From: Selaginella moellendorffii
Taxonomy: Eukaryota > Streptophyta > Lycopodiopsida > Selaginellales > Selaginellaceae
Length of the DNA: 64,000 bases
NCBI RefSeq assembly: GCF_000143415.4
Contig: NW_003314440.1
Span: forward strand, 26,226 to 90,225
Direction: 5' to 3'
Shown piece by piece: positions 9,875-20,971 of the stretch (the first letter of the stretch is position 1; every line of letters starts with the position of its first letter). The notes below the pieces were generated by a model. It ran no database searches. It saw nothing but the letters and a program-made list of their open reading frames with translations, and had not been told where the DNA came from. A program made the translations under genes and the position numbers.

Positions 9875-12800
9875 CAACTCTCACGCTCGTCACCTGGAAC
9901 TGCCGGGGACTCAGCTGGACCGGTAGTCGACTCAACAAAAGGGCGCAGCTCAAGTCCCACATCCGGGAGATCAGCTTAGAAGGAGATATCGACATCCTAT
10001 GCTTGCAAGAGCACAAAATGACTGTGGCCCCAGACTACACCTTTGGAATGAGGGGACGGCTCTGGTGGAACCTGGCCACGCAAGCAGTGGCCAGACCAGG
10101 AGGGGGCACAGCAGTGGTAGTCTCAACCAAATGGTCTGCTCAGGTACGAAACCACCTTGTTCTCGTCCCAGGAAAGGCTCAATTGCTTGTCCTTCACCTC
10201 CACTTTGGACGGGTGGGGATAATCAACGTCTATGCACCAACGAAGAAAGGGAGACGTGCAGAATTCTGGCTGAGTGTGTTACAGGCTGCCCAAGGGCAAG
10301 CAGATGAATGGCTGGTCCTGGGAGATTTCAACATGGTCGAGGACGTCTGTGATCGCAGGGGTATGCAAGAAACAATTCAGCCACGTGAACAGAAGCAGTG
10401 GAGTCAGCTCATGGACATACTGGGGCTCATGGACCTTCAGCATGCTGCGGGATTCGCACCTCATGCTCACCCTTTTACAAGGCGACAGACAGTATCCTCC
10501 CAGTCGAGACTGGACCGGATTTACGCCTCATCTCGCATACGGCAGGATGCGGGAAGCCTTAAAACGTGGCTGGGATTTGCCTCCTTCTCAGATCACGACC
10601 CCCTCAGATGCGTGATCCAGCTCCAAAGGGACAAAGGGACAGCGGTCCAGCGATCAATCACTAGAGCCACGCTGCGAGACCCGGTGGTGATTGGGCTTAT
10701 ACACGACGCTCTTGCGCAGAACAAGCTGGGGCTGATCCCTGTGCTCTTGTCTTGCTCACAGAAGCTCCGGGCGCGCCAGAAGGATCTCAAAGGGGCGGTG
10801 ATGAAGGACCTTAGACTGGCCAGGAAGAAGGTCGCAGCAGCACACAGGATGTTGCTGAACACACAAGATGAGTTCAAGTGGCAAACAATACTGGATGAAC
10901 GTGAAGCCGAGCTACGTGACATGGAGTACGCTGCATGGAGCAAGGGCGTCCGGGCCATGGAAGATGGATGGGCCCTAAATGAACGCCTTCTCAACAAGGC
11001 TTTCTTTAGGGGAATCAGGCCAGTGACGGACTCTCCTCCCATTCTAGGACTGAAGCACAGTGACGGGCGAGTCGTCGAGGACCAACAGGGGATGCAACAG
11101 CTCGCCCAGGAGTTTTACCAACTTCTATATACGGCCCAGCAGTGGACTCTAGAGAGGGAAAGGGCGGCGGTGGAAGTGCTTGCGTCCCTTCCCCAGCGAG
11201 TCCCCCATGAGTGGCACGACTCACTGAAGACAGACTTCACATTGGAGGAGCTTCGGGAAGCGCTCGGGAAGCTCAGCAACGACAAGCAGCCAGGTATCGA
11301 TGGCCTCTTGCCCATTTTCTTCGAGGAGCACTGGGAGACCATAGGCCCGCTGCTGCTACAAGCATGGTGGGATGCTCAACGTGATGGGACCTTGCCTCGC
11401 GAGATCCTTGAGGGCCAGATTGCACTTATTCCAAAGAGGGGGGACCTGCAGGAGTTGAAGAATTGGAGGCCAATCACCATGCTCAACACGTCCTACAAGG
11501 TCTATGCCAAAGCAATGACCCTCAAGCTCCAAGCTATCATGCCGCTGATCATCCGGGAGCAGCAGACAGGGTTTGTTCCAGGGCGGCAAATCGCAGAAAA
11601 CATCTGGACGTACCTGCTGGCTCAGAGATGGGCAGAGATCTCTAACCAACAAACTGCAGCATGGCTATTGGACTTCGAGAAGGCCTACGATCGGGTGGAC
11701 TGGAGGTTCCTAGAGGAGTGCATGAACATGATCGGCATCCCGAGAGAGATGGTCGCTAGGATCTCGTTACTGTACCGAGGAGCCGCAAGCAGAGTCACAA
11801 TCAATGGCGAGACGGGACCGAGTTTCCAGCTGGGACGTTCAGTACGCCAAGGGTGTCCACTAGCACCCTATCTTTTTCTGATTGTGGCTGAGGCCTTGGG
11901 CACGTTTCTAGCGGAAGGCGGACGCATTAAAGGACTCACATTGCCGGCTGCGAGACAGCAACTTCCGGGAACCACAAGGGTGTCTCGGGAACTCCTTGAT
12001 GGTGCTTTTGCGGACGACACTGCCTTGTTCCTACTTGCGACTAAGGAGAACATGGATGCAGCTAAGAAGGCGTTGGAGACATTCAACCTCGCGGCTGGTG
12101 CAGCAATTAACTGGAACAAATCAGTGGGCATAAATTGGGGGCGACCAGGCATCGAATCTTGGGGGCAGGACATCGGCTTCCAGTGGCTCAAACCAGGAGA
12201 AGACGCTAGGTACCTGGGGATCCAAGTTGGTACTCTGTTCAGTGCAGCACTTTAGGATGACACCTTGCTCCGACGGGTACGAACGTCAACCCAGAAGTGG
12301 GCTCCCCGGAAACTCGGCTTGCCAGCGAGAGTGGTAGTCGCTAGGAGCATCATTCTGCCCGGCATCTGGTACCACCTCTCCATCTGGCCTGTTCCAGAAC
12401 GCACTCTTAGAAAGGTACGCACGATGGTCCGTCAGTATTTGTGGCGGGGCGCTCTGGTCACAGGGAGGAGCATGGCCAAGGTCGCGTGGCAATCTACAGC
12501 ACGTCCGCGAGTCTTGGGAGGACTTGGAGTAATCGATCCGAGTGACATGGCGAAGGCGCTACGGTACAAAATCCTCCTCATGGGCCTTCAACCAGGTAAT
12601 CAACCTTGGAGACTCATGTTTAGGCAGAACTTGTTGGCAATCCGGCCCAAGCACAACACTGCAAAACCGTGGGAAGAAGATCCACGTTGGCTCTTTGCCG
12701 AGGGGCCGAAGCAAGTAGTCAAGGGCGGCACTCTAGTCCAGGGGTTTCTCCGGTTATGGAGCGCGTTTCCAGTCAGCAGGGAATTGCCAGGGCGAGCGGA

Positions 12801-14373
12801 GGACTGGCTGAACCAGCCCCTGTTCTTCAACGACCTCTTCAAACTGGATGATAAGACGCTGGGCAGGGAGGACCACTACACAATCTGGAGAAAGCTACAT
12901 AGCGCAGGCTTCCGAACTCTCAAGCAGCTAGTGCGGGTTCTGGACAAGGACAGGAGGAAGACTACAAGGCATATGCAGGTCTTTAACCCAGGACAGTGGA
13001 GGAAAGTCCACCTTGATCTTCTTCGCATTATCAGAGCAGTGAGTGAGGCAAAGCAGGGGCAGCTCTGGCCTAGGCGTTGTCTCAAATCTGGAGACTTTGT
13101 GGCTCTGCAACGGGACGTGGAGCCAGACAGGGAACGAGTTAGCTTGGGGGCCTGGACATGGGCGTTTACGGCCCCAACACTAGCTTGGGAGGACAGGGAT
13201 GTGGAGGTATGGTTCGTTGTGTCTCCAGACCAAAATGTTGGGCGTCCTTTTCGAGTCTTGAGAGGCGACATGCTGTTGCCAGCAGGGGACAAACAGGTCA
13301 TGCCGATGGTGACGGATCACGAGGTCAAGGGTAGGATTCGAGTAATACGACAGGCTCCGAAACAATCGGTGATGGTTCAATCGTTGGCTGCACTAGATTT
13401 GGAAGGCATTCTTAGATGGTGGCGACAGCAGCTCATCGAGGATCTGGATTGGGACCCCGCAACATGGAAGCGAGGAGCGAGGAGCTTCTTCTCCTTCGGC
13501 GTCAAGGAAGCAAGGGATGGTCTCTTGACCAGCAGGGAGGAGGCCCGAGGGGAGATCCCCAAGCTCTGGAAGAAATGGATCGAGCAAGGAGTTGAAGCAA
13601 ATCAGGTGGTGGGCAACACGCTTGCGTTCTGGAAACTACCGGTACAGGAGAAAGTCAAGGCCACCTCTTGGTTGGTGGCAAATAACGGGCTGCCGGTAGG
13701 ACAGCGGTTCCAGGAAGAAGCATGCCGACGGTGCAAGGAGTGTGGTGAGCTGGAGACAGCGCGACATGTCCTATGGGAATGTGACGTGGCGAGAGAAGTT
13801 TGGCGACAGATCTTCAAGGCGACGCAGGAACTCGGAGACATTCTAGAGTTTGAGGCTCGGAGTGGGGATATCCTCCACTGGTTTGAGGGAGCTAGAGGCC
13901 CAGCCATTGGTCCAGCTTGGAGGCGTATTCGCTGCTACGGACGGCACCGATGGAACATGCGAGTCCGGTGGGACGTGACAGGGGCTGAAGTTGGGATGTC
14001 CATCTGGGAGGCGTTGGGCCAAGAGCGCTGGTCCATTTGGAGGGCAACAGGACTGCAGGCACTTTGGGAGGCGCGGAACCACTGTCGCTTTGATGGGCAA
14101 CAAGCGAGAATATCGGCAGTGGTGGTATCATGGTGGAGACTTACTCTTGCAGCAGTGCGTCTTCACTACACCATCCTGAAAGAGCGGGCGAAACCGAGGC
14201 AGCTCGAGGAGTGGAGATCTAGGTGGCTCCCATGCTTCGGCAAATTGGGAGGTGGCGAGATTCACTGGCAATGGCGCCCCCCAGACTCTGTTCTAAGGTC
14301 AGCTCGTGGGGGAGACTTGGACATCGACATGATTCGCTCGAGACGACCACGTCCACTTCTACTCCAGGACTAG
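9871..14373 (+). pseudogene. LINE ORF2: AP-type endonuclease and reverse transcriptase
   Basis: The ATG at 9871 overlaps the ORF1 stop (ATGA). The N-terminal apurinic-like endonuclease shows TLVTWNCRGL, DILCLQEHKM, VLGDFNMVEDV and the terminal SDHDPLR motif (nt ~9880-10610). The reverse transcriptase shows ALIPKRGDLQELKNWRPITM, LLDFEKAYDRVDW, SVRQGCPLAPYLF and the catalytic FADDTALF (nt ~11420-12040). The C-terminal region carries a zf-RVT-type cysteine motif, CRRCKECGELETARHVLWEC (nt ~13720-13790). A single in-frame TAG at 12253-12255 splits an otherwise open 1,500-codon frame, so this copy would need readthrough or is dead. The endonuclease nicks the target and the RT copies the RNA by target-primed reverse transcription. 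Confidence 0.9.
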
Positions 14374-14481
14374 GTCTAGCTGTGGCATATGAGGATCACG
14401 TAGAGTAGCTCATTGAGAGGGCGGCACGCCCATTTTTTGTATTAGTCCCATTGGGACATGGGGAATGTACATACACGTTCA

Positions 14482-14497
14482 GCGAACTATATCTGTT
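14482..14497 (+). repeat. right target-site duplication of the LINE
   Basis: GCGAACTATATCTGTT, identical to 6355-6370. The 108 bp between the ORF2 stop and this site hold the short LINE 3' UTR. Confidence 0.9.
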
Positions 14498-15663
14498 CTT
14501 GCCCTACATACCAGCAATGTAAGTGCAGAACTGAGAAGCAAGCTGGAAAGTTGCAGTGCATTCCAGCACCGGCATGGCCATTTTAGAGTGTGATACTTGA
14601 TTTCATCACTTGCTTGCCGAAGTCTAAGGGTTATGATACTTTGATGGTGGTTGTGGACCAGTTGTCAAAGATTGCACACTTCATTCCAACTGTGGAAATA
14701 GTGAATGTGAAGCAAGCAGCAAAGCTCTTTTTCCATAAAGTAGTGCGGGTTCGTGGTCTTCCTGAAGAGATGATATCGAATAGAGATTCAAGGTTTATGG
14801 GGAAGTTTTAGGACACACTATTCCAGTTGTTTGGTACCAAGTTGAAGTTTAGTATAACTTATCATCCTCAAACTGATGGGCAAACCGAACGCGTGAATGC
14901 TCAAGTTGAGGATTATCTACAGTACTACGTCACAGCGGACCAATGCTATTGGGTTGATCATTTGGACACAACATAAATTTGTTATAATAACACATTTCAT
15001 AGTGCTATTGGCTATTCTTTATGGGAGATGTTATAAGGGAATGCTTGTGGGGTTCCTTAACAAATTGTTGTACCAAAATCAATATCTAAAATGTTGGTCC
15101 CAACCGTTGAGACTTATGCAGAGCAACCATACCAAAGTTGGTCTAGAGCTACTGAGGCGATGGGTAAAGCTCAAGATAGGTATTGACGTGATATGGATCA
15201 GCATCATTGGGATGTATCCTATCAAGTGGGCGATCAGGTGTGGCTATCTTCCCAGAACTTGAACATCAAAGGAGTTTTGTCTCGGAAGCTATTACCGAGA
15301 TATGTTGGACCCTATCAGGTGTTGAAACGAATTGGTGATGTATCCTTTCGGTTGAATCTTCCTGCGGAGATGTCCAATGTTCATAATGTGTTTCATGCCA
15401 ATCTATTGGCTCCTTATAGTATAGATATTGCATGACACAAAGAGATTCGTCTGCCACTAGACATTGTGGACGGTGAACCAGAATATGAAGTTGAAACTAT
15501 CTTGGATTCTCAATTTTGGAGACGAGCTCATGCGAAGGAATATTTAGTTAGGTGGAAAAGTTACTTGACTTGTGAATCAACTTGGGAACCTCTTAGGAAT
15601 CTTACACATGCTCATGAGCTTGTCATGGAGTATAAGAATTGTAATAAAGACTGGCTTTTCTAA
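14498..15663 (+). pseudogene. second chromovirus, 3' fragment (integrase and chromodomain)
   Basis: This continues the element interrupted at 6371. The integrase core shows VILDFITCLPKSKGYDTLMV, VVDQLSKIAHFIPTVEIV and VRGLPEEMISNRDSRFMGKF (14590-14810), then the region with YHPQTDGQTERVNAQVEDY (14858-14915). The GPY/F-like domain is at 15270-15400 (LLPRYVGPYQVLKRIGDVSF) and the chromodomain at 15466-15660 (GEPEYEVETILDSQF, EYLVRWKSYLTCESTWEP). Several stops and shifts (14808, 14974, 15033, 15187, 15433) show it is inactive. An AATAAA-rich tail follows at 15668-15700. Confidence 0.85.
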
Positions 15664-16378
15664 ATCTTGTAATAAATCTTGCAAATCAATAAAGTAATAT
15701 ATTTCTGTATATTGAAGTTTCATTTCTCTCATTTGTCAGTACTTGGGTCAGTTTTGGCAGGTTGACTTTGGCCCTTTGGTGCATGGGTTCAATCCATAAC
15801 CATAGGGATAACTATTATAGATTGATCATAAATGCTCTATTTCGTTAAAGTGGGATTTATTCAGTAAAATGGGACTAGGTACAAATTTTCAAGTATTTGA
15901 AAATGACGTGAAATTATATGTTTTTTGTCCAGGGGCTAGACATATCTGGGGCATGGTGACTAGCGCGGTGACTTTATGTCCAGACTGAGTCCATCTGGTT
16001 GTATAATAAATCTCATTGTCAAGGTGAACAAGCCGAATCTGAAGCTAAAGAAGAGCTATGGCATGCGCGCACACACTATTTGTTTGTTCATTGAGCGTGT
16101 GGTGAGCTTTCCAAGATGAACGTCATTCCTATTAGCTAGACATATCACTTAATGGTGAGAACATTTAGATATTATTCAATGTTATCTTTTTCTAACGAAT
16201 CTAATTGTGAAGGTGTAGCAAGAGGCATTGCTAGTCTGGAGAAGTCATTTAACTCATTTGACCACCCTTAGTGTATTTTCATGCAACTAAATAACATTCA
16301 TATTATTAAGGAATTTCTCTAGTACCTTTTTTTTACGACATAGAGGCTTGCATTTCTTTCAAAGGTGATTTAGTAAAA
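15664..16378. other. non-coding spacer
   Basis: AT-rich, with no ORF or RNA gene that I can support. It may include the decayed 3' LTR of the second chromovirus, since it directly follows the chromodomain, but no TG...CA boundary could be fixed. Confidence 0.4.
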
Positions 16379-16494
16379 GGCCTGAGGGCACATGCCATTC
16401 TATTTCTCAGACCGGTATTAAGATATACTAGTGCAAAGGGAAAAAGGTATTTGGTGATCAAGTAAATGGCGTGAGGGCACACGCCATTATAAGC

Positions 16495-16752
16495 CTAAGC
16501 ACTAGTGGACACCTCCTTTTTGGTACTCTCAGCGGTACTATCATCCTTCTCCGGGTCAGTTGTTTTGCTTTGGATTGTTGTCTCTGACGTTACTGGGGCG
16601 TTCTCGATAGTTGTTAATGTTGCCGTTTGTTCAGAAAAATAATCACCTGGAGTATAGTACGGGGAGTTTGGAAGACTTATATATTCTACATCTTCACCTA
16701 TCTCCTTCTCCGTCTCCTTTTCTGCCTCACTTACAGATTTTGTGCTTGCCAT
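16495..16752 (-). CDS. small acidic Ser/Thr/Glu-rich ORF
   Basis: An 85-codon frame from the ATG at 16752 (MASTKSVSEAEKETEKEIGE) to 16495, rich in Ser, Thr and Glu, with no recognised domain. A splice-acceptor-like ATTTTAG lies just upstream on the minus strand, so it may be a 3' exon belonging to gene A rather than a separate gene. Palindromes flank it at 16466-16487 and 16877-16896. Coding status is uncertain. Confidence 0.3.
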   Translation of the reverse strand: MASTKSVSEAEKETEKEIGEDVEYISLPNSPYYTPGDYFSEQTATLTTIENAPVTSETTIQSKTTDPEKDDSTAESTKKEVSTSA

Positions 16753-16967
16753 GAGAACGCTCTTCACCCTAAAATATGGAGTTCGTTGTGTTATAAAAGG
16801 AAACCAACACACATGCTGCAAGGGAATGATGGTACATAAAGCACGTAAGCCCACAATATGGGTTTATGTGCCATTAATATGGGCCACACGCCATATTATT
16901 AGATTTATGCACATGTGATTGGTAAATGCATATGTCACATCATCTTTGTTTTACCTCACACACTATA

Positions 16968-19900
16968 TCAGGCCTCCTCTGATTCAGATTCGGATTGTTC
17001 ACCTTGAAATAAAATACATTAGAAACTTAGTAAATGAATATTAATGAATCTCACCTTGAACCCGGGTTATGAATGCTCTTGCTGCATCTCTTGCATGGTC
17101 TGGCAAGGTGATGGTGGCACTCTGCTTCCGCATCCAACCATGCACAACATTATCCACCGATATGCTCATGCTGGGATCCCTTGGATTCAGCACCCATCTC
17201 TTTTCTAGGCAATCCTTCGTATATCCGGAACTTGGCTTGAACCACTCCACAGTTATATTGAAGGAGTTAGTTTCCGTGTCCTCCTCTGCATCAGTGATGC
17301 AGCGCCCCACCCATATCATTTGTTTTTTATTACTGGGTCTGACAAGCACGACCATTCCTTTGCAGACCTGTACTGGATTGAATGCTGAATCCGGCTTCTT
17401 GTTCCTCGGCCCACAATAGTGATCCTCAACATCGTTATCTGTCACTGCATTTCCAAAGGACATTGTTCCGCTACTATCTGGTGCTCTGGGTTCTGGCCAA
17501 AAGGACTCTTCCAATTCTTCATATACAACCGGCCCATTTTGGATAGCAGATATAATTTTCTCCCAGTATTCGAGCAAAGGCTTGCACCTCTGAAAATAGG
17601 ATTCTCCACCAAACACCAACCCCCTCTTCCAGAAGGCAATATGCTGTCTAATCCCGGCCACTATACTTTCCTGGTCTTTGAGTCCATCCGGGTGCATCGG
17701 CCGTGGGGAACCCTGAGGAATCATAGGTTCCCCAGTTATGGGATCTCTCTTGAAGAGTTCAATGCCGTCCACTGGCAGCCACACTGTGTCCCATTCTCTC
17801 ATCTTGTACCTCATCACTGGAGCACCCGTCACACATGCTGAAATGAAACTGAAGAGGCTTGGAGTGGCCAATCAGCGTTTCGGATCCGTCCCTGATATAG
17901 CCTCTTACAAACTCCTTAAAGTCTAGAACCTCTGTCAGAAGTGCAGCTTCAACAGTGCCTTTGATGCAATTTTGGAATTCATCGTAGAGTTGTGGGAGGG
18001 TGAGGACATTGGATCGCCGGAGGGACTCTGCCAGGTGACTGAACATGGCATCGACGTCTTCATGAGTGTGCCCAACCATGAGAAAGCCAAGTGTAACCGT
18101 TTCAAATATGCCTTTGGCAACAAGCATCACCAAGTACGCGAAGACGTACATGTTTTTGTTCTCACTGCCAGCATTGTCTGTTTGGAGCAGAAGATGGGGT
18201 GGAAGGCCATATCGGCCGCAAGAACTTCCTTGAGATTCTGCTTCGTTTGGATGAGGCTGTGCATTCGCCGGGTGACCAGCCTCGTCGGAATGGCATGAGG
18301 CCTCACGTGATAACCCTACAATCTGACGGCCAACATATTCACTGGGATGGCATGGGGCCCCACGCGATACTGCAAGCCTTTGCTCCTCCTCCAGCTGAAC
18401 CCTGTATGGGGTTCGATCGACAAGGGCCTTATGCAAGGGTTGGCTGTTCAGCTCAGTCTGCGCACTTTGCAGAGACCTTAAGTGTTTTGCTAGGGACGCA
18501 ATCATCATGTTTGCACCCCCGCCACCCCATAGAGGTACAAAGAAGTTCCCATAGTTCTGGGCACCATGCCCATGAGCGATTATGCCAAACAGAGACACAG
18601 GTAGCTGCATGGATGAAGAGATTGCCTTGGGGGCAGGATTGAGTCAAGGTAAGCATGTCTTTTTCTGGTCCATTTTGTCGTGGATGATGCAGAGGTAAGA
18701 GTCAGGTCTCTCCATGGAGAGAATCCTGTTATGATAATATGCAGTCCTGCAGCTTCTCTGCTCGATGTTGTGGTCGAGCCGCCTTCTAACCAACGTCTCT
18801 CGCTCTTGAGCGCTGCAAGAATTCTTCGACAAAGCCATTTTGATAGCAGTGCACTCGTCACACTTTGAAAAGCTGGAGTACTTTCCTATACTCACATCTC
18901 TGAACCTGTTGCTCCACAATCTACTAAATCTAGATTGGCTCAACTTCCTGTAGCCATTACTCTGGAGTTCCTGATTCACATCTTCCAATATGGCCCCCTT
19001 GGTATACATGGAAGGGAGAACTCGTTGGGTGTCTCGTGTTCCATCTTCCAAGAGGCGGGTTTTATGTGGTTGCTGCTCGCTACATGTCTCGACAAACCTC
19101 TTGAAGATTGCCTCTCCATATACAACATGACCCCTGGTTTTGTGCGTACCGTCGTTCCCATGGATTGCCTGTTGAACCCTTTGTTCCTCGAACTCAGTTT
19201 TGATTCTGTAGAATGTGGTTCGAGGGACTCCATAAATGATTCTCCATGCCTTCATGCAGACCAAACCCCTCTGGAAGACCATGCCCCCCACCTGATGTTC
19301 TGAAGCATCAACAGATGACCGTAATGCCTCATACACAAAATTGCGAGCTGCCTTCCAGGACAATGTCTTGTATCTTGCTCTCTCCTCTTCAATAGCATCC
19401 CAATCAGCATGTTGACAGCACCTCCTCTTGCAACAAGCAACTGTCAAGACCATTCAAACCTCTATCGCCATTTTCTGCCTTTTTGGTTCATTGCTCAGAT
19501 CCCTTTGGCTATGCTTTAGGAAGGTGTACTTTCTTTTCCCATGAAGAAATGTTCTGTCATCAGTTGTAGTGGTGTTTGATTGTGAATCCTTCACATTCTC
19601 AAACACTAAGTGCCTCAATTTCCACCGCACAATGCTTCCAATAGTCAGATTGTTTTCTTCTGTGTCAACAACCTCTAAAATCGCAACTCCAATATCATCC
19701 CAGCCCAATTCTTGATTAGCAACCGCATCTCTTGGATTGACAACTGTGGCTAAGCCCTCAGCTACCACCTCCCCCTCGGGGTTGTTTAGAAACACCTTCG
19801 CCTGAATCCATGTAGCACGGTTCTTAAGATCCACGGAGGGAACATGCGTCGCACTTGCGCTGTCCCCAACATCTGCTTTCTTCTGAAGATTTTTCAAGGC

Positions 19901-20110
19901 AACAACAACATTTACCCCGACGACCATCTCTCCTCGTTCAATAGCGACCACATTCCCATCGAAGACAGTCTCTACTGATACAGCAGCATTGCCTTCCCCA
20001 AGCCTTTGACAGTGTATAACAAAGTTCCGATCCATAGACACAAGGGTCCCTTTTGCAACTCTCTTCCCACCATTCAAAATGTAAATCTTTTCCCCAACCC
20101 TGAAGGCCAT
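16968..20110 (-). pseudogene. gene A: transposase-like protein (Tnp1/En-Spm-like plus DUF7869-type domain)
   Basis: The start is the ATG at 20110 (MAFRVGEKIYILNGGKRVAK). One phase stays open to about 17845 except for two TGA codons (19454-19456 and about 18641-18643). A one-base shift near 17845 leads to the last long frame, then a small intron beginning GTGAGATTC (near 17049) and a final exon ending in a Ser/Glu-rich tail and TGA (16968-16970). Nt ~19850-19560 resemble the Tnp1/En/Spm-like domain of plant CACTA elements. Nt ~18200-18030 carry LLLQTDNAGSENKN and FLMVGHTHEDVDAMF, the signature of the DUF7869-type RNase H-like region found in transposon-like proteins; acidic candidates also occur in KCDECTAIKM and CIIHDKMDQKK. 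Two palindromic sites lie in the coding frame (18290-18311, 18347-18368). The two stops and the shift suggest decay, although most of the protein is readable. Role as a DNA transposase is inferred from these motifs. Confidence 0.65.
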
Positions 20111-20192
20111 TCTGAAAGTGCAGAAAAGAAGTTAAGACCATACAAAAAATGATTGGAGAATGGCCTAAATCATAACATACCAAACAACCTCA

Positions 20193-20382
20193 ATAGCATG
20201 AGGCCACATGCCATTATTCAAACATGCTATTGACACCCACGTGAAATTTTGCATTCACAAAATTGGCATGAGGCCTCATGCCATCTTGATATACACACAA
20301 CTACAGGCAAGTAAAAACATACATGACAATACGCTAGCCATGAAATTGCAAGGGCCCAAGATGGCATGTGGCCTCATGCCAT
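20193..20382. repeat. three palindromes in the gene A upstream region
   Basis: Sites at 20193-20215, 20264-20283 (perfect, centre AGGCCT) and 20361-20382 lie 83-272 bp upstream of the gene A start codon, spaced about 70 and 97 bp apart. This is where operator-like sites of gene A would be expected, but function is unknown. Confidence 0.7.
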
Positions 20383-20459
20383 TTCTAAATGTGGTCCTAA
20401 GCCATTCCATGGTGAACATACCAGGAAGCACAAGTGCCGAATATCAAGAGGAAGCGGTA

Positions 20460-20700
20460 GCCACACCAAAGACAGTGCCGCTCGCAACACCGCAACTACT
20501 CGTAGCGCCGCTCGCAACACCGCAACTGCTCGTAGCGCTGCTCGCACAAACTGCCACTCGCATAAACTGCCGCTTGCAATGGCGCTCGCAATGTCGCAAC
20601 CGCTTGTAGACGCATAAACCACAGCCCACAACGCCGCTTACACAAGCAGCGCTCACTGCGCTCAGCGGAACCAAGAACACGGCGCACAAAAATGATAGAC
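20460..20700. repeat. GC-rich short-repeat array
   Basis: Imperfect tandem repeats built around GCTCGCAAC, ACCGCAACT and CTCGTAGCG. Several overlapping frames are open through it, which is a composition effect. It lies upstream of gene A, in the divergent spacer. Confidence 0.6.
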
Positions 20701-20971
20701 CTAGGAATGAGTTCAAGAATTCAAAAATAACACACGCTTGAATGTCATATCAAATCCTCTGACAAACCAAATCTTATGACTCCTCTGACAAATTTCAAAC
20801 TGAGTAGCTTCTAGACTTTGCTGTTGGAGGTTGAACTTTGTCACATCATGTCCTTGCCTCGATCCAGCTGTGCCATGTCAGTGATTCGAACTTTGCCATG
20901 CCATGTCAGCGATCCGCGCCAAGATTATTCGCCGTGTAAAGGAATAATTATGCTGTGTGTGTACGTCCATT

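Larger units (their letters stand above)
6371..14481 (+). mobile_element. L1-clade-like LINE, full-length or nearly so
   Basis: An 8.1-kb non-LTR retrotransposon with two long ORFs, flanked by perfect 16-bp target-site duplications (6355-6370 and 14482-14497). It interrupts the integrase of the second chromovirus in the middle of the zinc-finger region, so it is younger than that element. Only a few disabling changes are seen: two in-frame stops and one frameshift in ORF1, one in-frame TAG in ORF2. This suggests a fairly recent insertion. There is no poly(A) tail; the 3' end reads CATACACGTTCA directly before the duplication, and a matching TACACGTTCAGCGA lies at the 5' end (6375-6388). Confidence 0.9.

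Noticed and set aside
16495-16510. CACTA-type terminus (CACTAGTGG) as the left end of the 12.5-kb block
   Set aside because: The palindromes extend further left to 16379, and no TAGTG partner or 3-bp target duplication was found near 28.6-28.95 kb.
18199-18642. Plus-strand ORF of 147 codons within gene A
   Set aside because: It lies opposite the domain bearing TDNAGSENKN and GHTHEDVD, which supports the minus strand.
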